Below, one piece after another: positions 12,868-14,331 of a DNA stretch of 14,331 nt. Every line of letters begins with the position of its first letter. Position 1 is the first letter of the stretch. The notes below the pieces were generated by a model, which was given only the letters and a program-made list of their open reading frames with translations, made no database searches and had not been told where the DNA came from. This stretch comes from Thermoprotei archaeon (lineage in GTDB: Archaea > Thermoproteota > Thermoprotei_A > Sulfolobales > Fervidicoccaceae), in contig JAEMPT010000023.1 in assembly GCA_022759165.1 (NCBI GenBank), positions 1-14,331 on the forward strand. Direction: 5' to 3'. The position numbers and the translations under genes are program-made.

Positions 12868-13866
12868 TCACTTTCTCCTCTTAACGACGAGGTATGCTAT
12901 TTCCTTTAGCAACGAGATATATTCCTGTCGTCCTTTTTCCCCGATATGATCAAGGCTTTCAATGGCCTTTGAAACGAAATATTCCGCCTTGCTCCTCGCA
13001 TAAGCGGGAACTCCAAGCTCTTCTATGACCCTAGCTGCTTCGCTATATTTTTCCCTTTCAAGATCCTTCCTGCCAAGCACGCTTTCTATCGTCTTCCTTT
13101 TTTCTTCTTCTGCTATTTGGAGAGCCTTGAGGATTAGAAGAGTCTTCTTCCCCTCCCTCAGATCGCTATAGACCGGTTTACCTGTTTCTTCCTCCTTCCC
13201 ATATATGCCCAAAATGTCGTCTATTATCTGGAACGCGAGACCTATGCTTCTGCCGTAATTGGAGATGAGCTCCAGCTCTCTTTTCTCCGCACCACCGAGT
13301 ACAGCCCCTATGTATACCGATGCTTCCAGAAGTGCGGCAGTTTTCTTATAAATCATCTCCATATACTGTTCTTCCGTTACACTCTCCGCTTTCTCGAACA
13401 TCATATCTAAAGCCTGCCCCTCAGCGACGGTTACTGAAGCCCACGCGAGCTTTCTCGAGGCTTCAACGCACCTATAGTTGCTTTTTTTCTCACTGCAATA
13501 TGAGAGGGGTATGTGTAAAGATAAGGAAAATAAAAGATCCCCTGAAAGTATTGCCATCGGTACTCCATACAGCTTGTGGACAGTCGGGACTCCTCTTCGG
13601 TAATCGTCGTTGTCCATTATGTCGTCATGCACCAGAGTGAAATTATGGAAGAGTTCTACCCCAACGGCAAACGGAAGGAGGGCCTCCTCTTCTGCCCCAA
13701 AAGCCAAACCGCTCGCATATAGGAGAGCAGGTCTCAGCCTCTTACCACCAGCCTTAAAAATATGGAAGGATGCTTCATAGAGTTCATCAGGCTTACCTTC
13801 GATTTGAAGTGCAGAATCATTCACGAGGGAAGCTACTCGAGCCATGAATTCGTTCAGATCGACCAC
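12868..13866 (-). CDS. idsA: Short-chain isoprenyl diphosphate synthase, probable geranylgeranyl diphosphate synthase
   Basis: This 332-aa enzyme condenses IPP with allylic diphosphates to make the C20 chain (or shorter) for archaeal ether lipids. Both aspartate motifs are present: DDIMD (81-85) with RR five residues on, and DD at 216-217 in FQIIDDILG. GGKRLRP (40-46) binds IPP diphosphate. The residue five before the first Asp is Phe76; a Phe at that place sets C20 length in the Sulfolobus enzyme, so GGPP is the likely main product. Start: GTG 13866 lies nine bases after GAGGA, whereas the alternative GTG 13875 directly abuts it, so I prefer 13866. fni lies 25-35 nt upstream and the unrecognised gene one base downstream. 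Confidence 0.94.
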   Translation of the reverse strand: MVDLNEFMARVASLVNDSALQIEGKPDELYEASFHIFKAGGKRLRPALLYASGLAFGAEEEALLPFAVGVELFHNFTLVHDDIMDNDDYRRGVPTVHKLYGVPMAILSGDLLFSLSLHIPLSYCSEKKSNYRCVEASRKLAWASVTVAEGQALDMMFEKAESVTEEQYMEMIYKKTAALLEASVYIGAVLGGAEKRELELISNYGRSIGLAFQIIDDILGIYGKEEETGKPVYSDLREGKKTLLILKALQIAEEEKRKTIESVLGRKDLEREKYSEAARVIEELGVPAYARSKAEYFVSKAIESLDHIGEKGRQEYISLLKEIAYLVVKRRK

Positions 13867-13900
13867 TTTTACCACTCCTCTTTAATTTCTGTTGTTCGAA

Positions 13901-14331
13901 TTAACCTTTTTTACGCAAATGGTGCGGAGGGGCTATACCCCTCTGGGATAACCAGCTCAATATCCTAGGACCCAAAACTATTGGAACCTCTTTGAGATCC
14001 ATCAAGGTTTTTGCTCTCGTCAAAAACATGACCTTAGCCAGGACATCGATGTAGCCGCGAATGAGCTTCTTCAAGATCTCCTCCGAGGATGCAGCAGCTC
14101 TGAGGGCTGGGAGAGCGAAACCGACCATATCGGCCCCAAGCGCTATGGCCTTTGCTGCATCCAAGCCGCTCCTCACTCCACCGCTAGCTATTATGAATAT
14201 TTCAGAGGAAACACTTCTGGCCTCGAGCACTGAAATAGATGTGGGTATTCCCCAAGACATCATCTCCTCGATTCCGGGAAGATCGACCTCTTCTCCCTTT
14301 TTCATTCTCCTCAGAATCTCAACCTTTACCC
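13901..14331 (-). CDS. fni: Type 2 isopentenyl-diphosphate delta-isomerase, C-terminal part (5' end outside window)
   Basis: About 143 codons are open to the window edge; an internal ATG at 14305 is not the true start, since the frame continues upstream as VKVEILRR. The part shows the FMN phosphate-binding segment of Fni: WGIPTSISVLEA, then IIASGGVRSGLDAAKAIALGADMVGFALPAL, given here as two runs (SGGVRSG and ALGADMVG are the key parts), and LGPRILSWLSQRGI at the end. The enzyme interconverts IPP and DMAPP using FMN and NADPH in a net redox-neutral reaction. It supplies both substrates of the idsA product next to it, and the two genes form a lipid-precursor unit in the same direction. Confidence 0.93.
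   Translation of the reverse strand, partial: VKVEILRRMKKGEEVDLPGIEEMMSWGIPTSISVLEARSVSSEIFIIASGGVRSGLDAAKAIALGADMVGFALPALRAAASSEEILKKLIRGYIDVLAKVMFLTRAKTLMDLKEVPIVLGPRILSWLSQRGIAPPHHLRKKG

Noticed and set aside
1..14331. CRISPR arrays, insertion sequences, toxin-antitoxin or defence genes.
   Set aside because: No spaced direct repeats, transposase motifs or defence domains were seen; nearly all of the window is conserved housekeeping coding sequence.

Overview
The window is archaeal chromosome, almost certainly from a TACK archaeon (Thermoproteota/crenarchaeal lineage). The archaeal/eukaryal-type translation genes L15e, L31e, L39e, L24e, L7Ae, S19e, S28e, S15, aIF6 and PDCD5, the RNase P proteins Pop5 and Rpp30, a prenyltransferase of the short-chain archaeal GGPP synthase type, and a type 2 IPP isomerase all point there. 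The idsA-gltX neighbourhood and a Pop5 with an N-terminal hydrophobic segment favour the crenarchaeal side. Basic, highly charged proteins, TATA boxes 20-30 nt before inferred start sites, GGTGA-type ribosome binding sites and many TTG/GTG starts fit a thermophilic crenarchaeote. The genus cannot be named from this sequence.

Layout. Positions 1-3048 are on the plus strand: the last codons of an unidentified gene, a SAMHD1/YwfO-like HD phosphohydrolase, and a MiaB/CDKAL1-type tRNA methylthiotransferase that overlaps it by 38 nt. From 3076 to the end all genes are on the minus strand and converge on the first block across a 27-nt gap. In transcription order (right to left) they are: fni (partial), idsA, an unrecognised 169-aa gene, gltX; then L7Ae, S28e, L24e, ndk; then S15; then upp; then S19e, PDCD5, L39e, L31e; then aIF6; then L15e, a predicted exosome-associated COG1325 protein, Rpp30, Pop5. 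TATA-like boxes lie before L7Ae, S15, upp, S19e, aIF6 and L15e, which suggests at least six minus-strand transcription units plus the fni-gltX unit.

Functionally this is a housekeeping region. It covers ribosome building and maturation (ribosomal proteins, aIF6), tRNA maturation and charging (RNase P Pop5/Rpp30, with L7Ae also an archaeal RNase P subunit; methylthiolation; GluRS), RNA turnover (COG1325), nucleotide supply (ndk, upp, HD dNTPase-like), and the start of isoprenoid ether-lipid synthesis (fni, idsA).

I found no mobile element, CRISPR array, rRNA or tRNA gene, and no clear case for a wholly new system. The points most worth a second look are the unrecognised cysteine-rich-N-terminus gene between idsA and gltX, the membrane-segment Pop5, a perfect hairpin abutting the ribosome binding site of the COG1325 gene, the stem in the L7Ae leader, and the unusual joining or truncation of two conserved archaeal gene strings. 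No intergenic stretch exceeds 140 nt.
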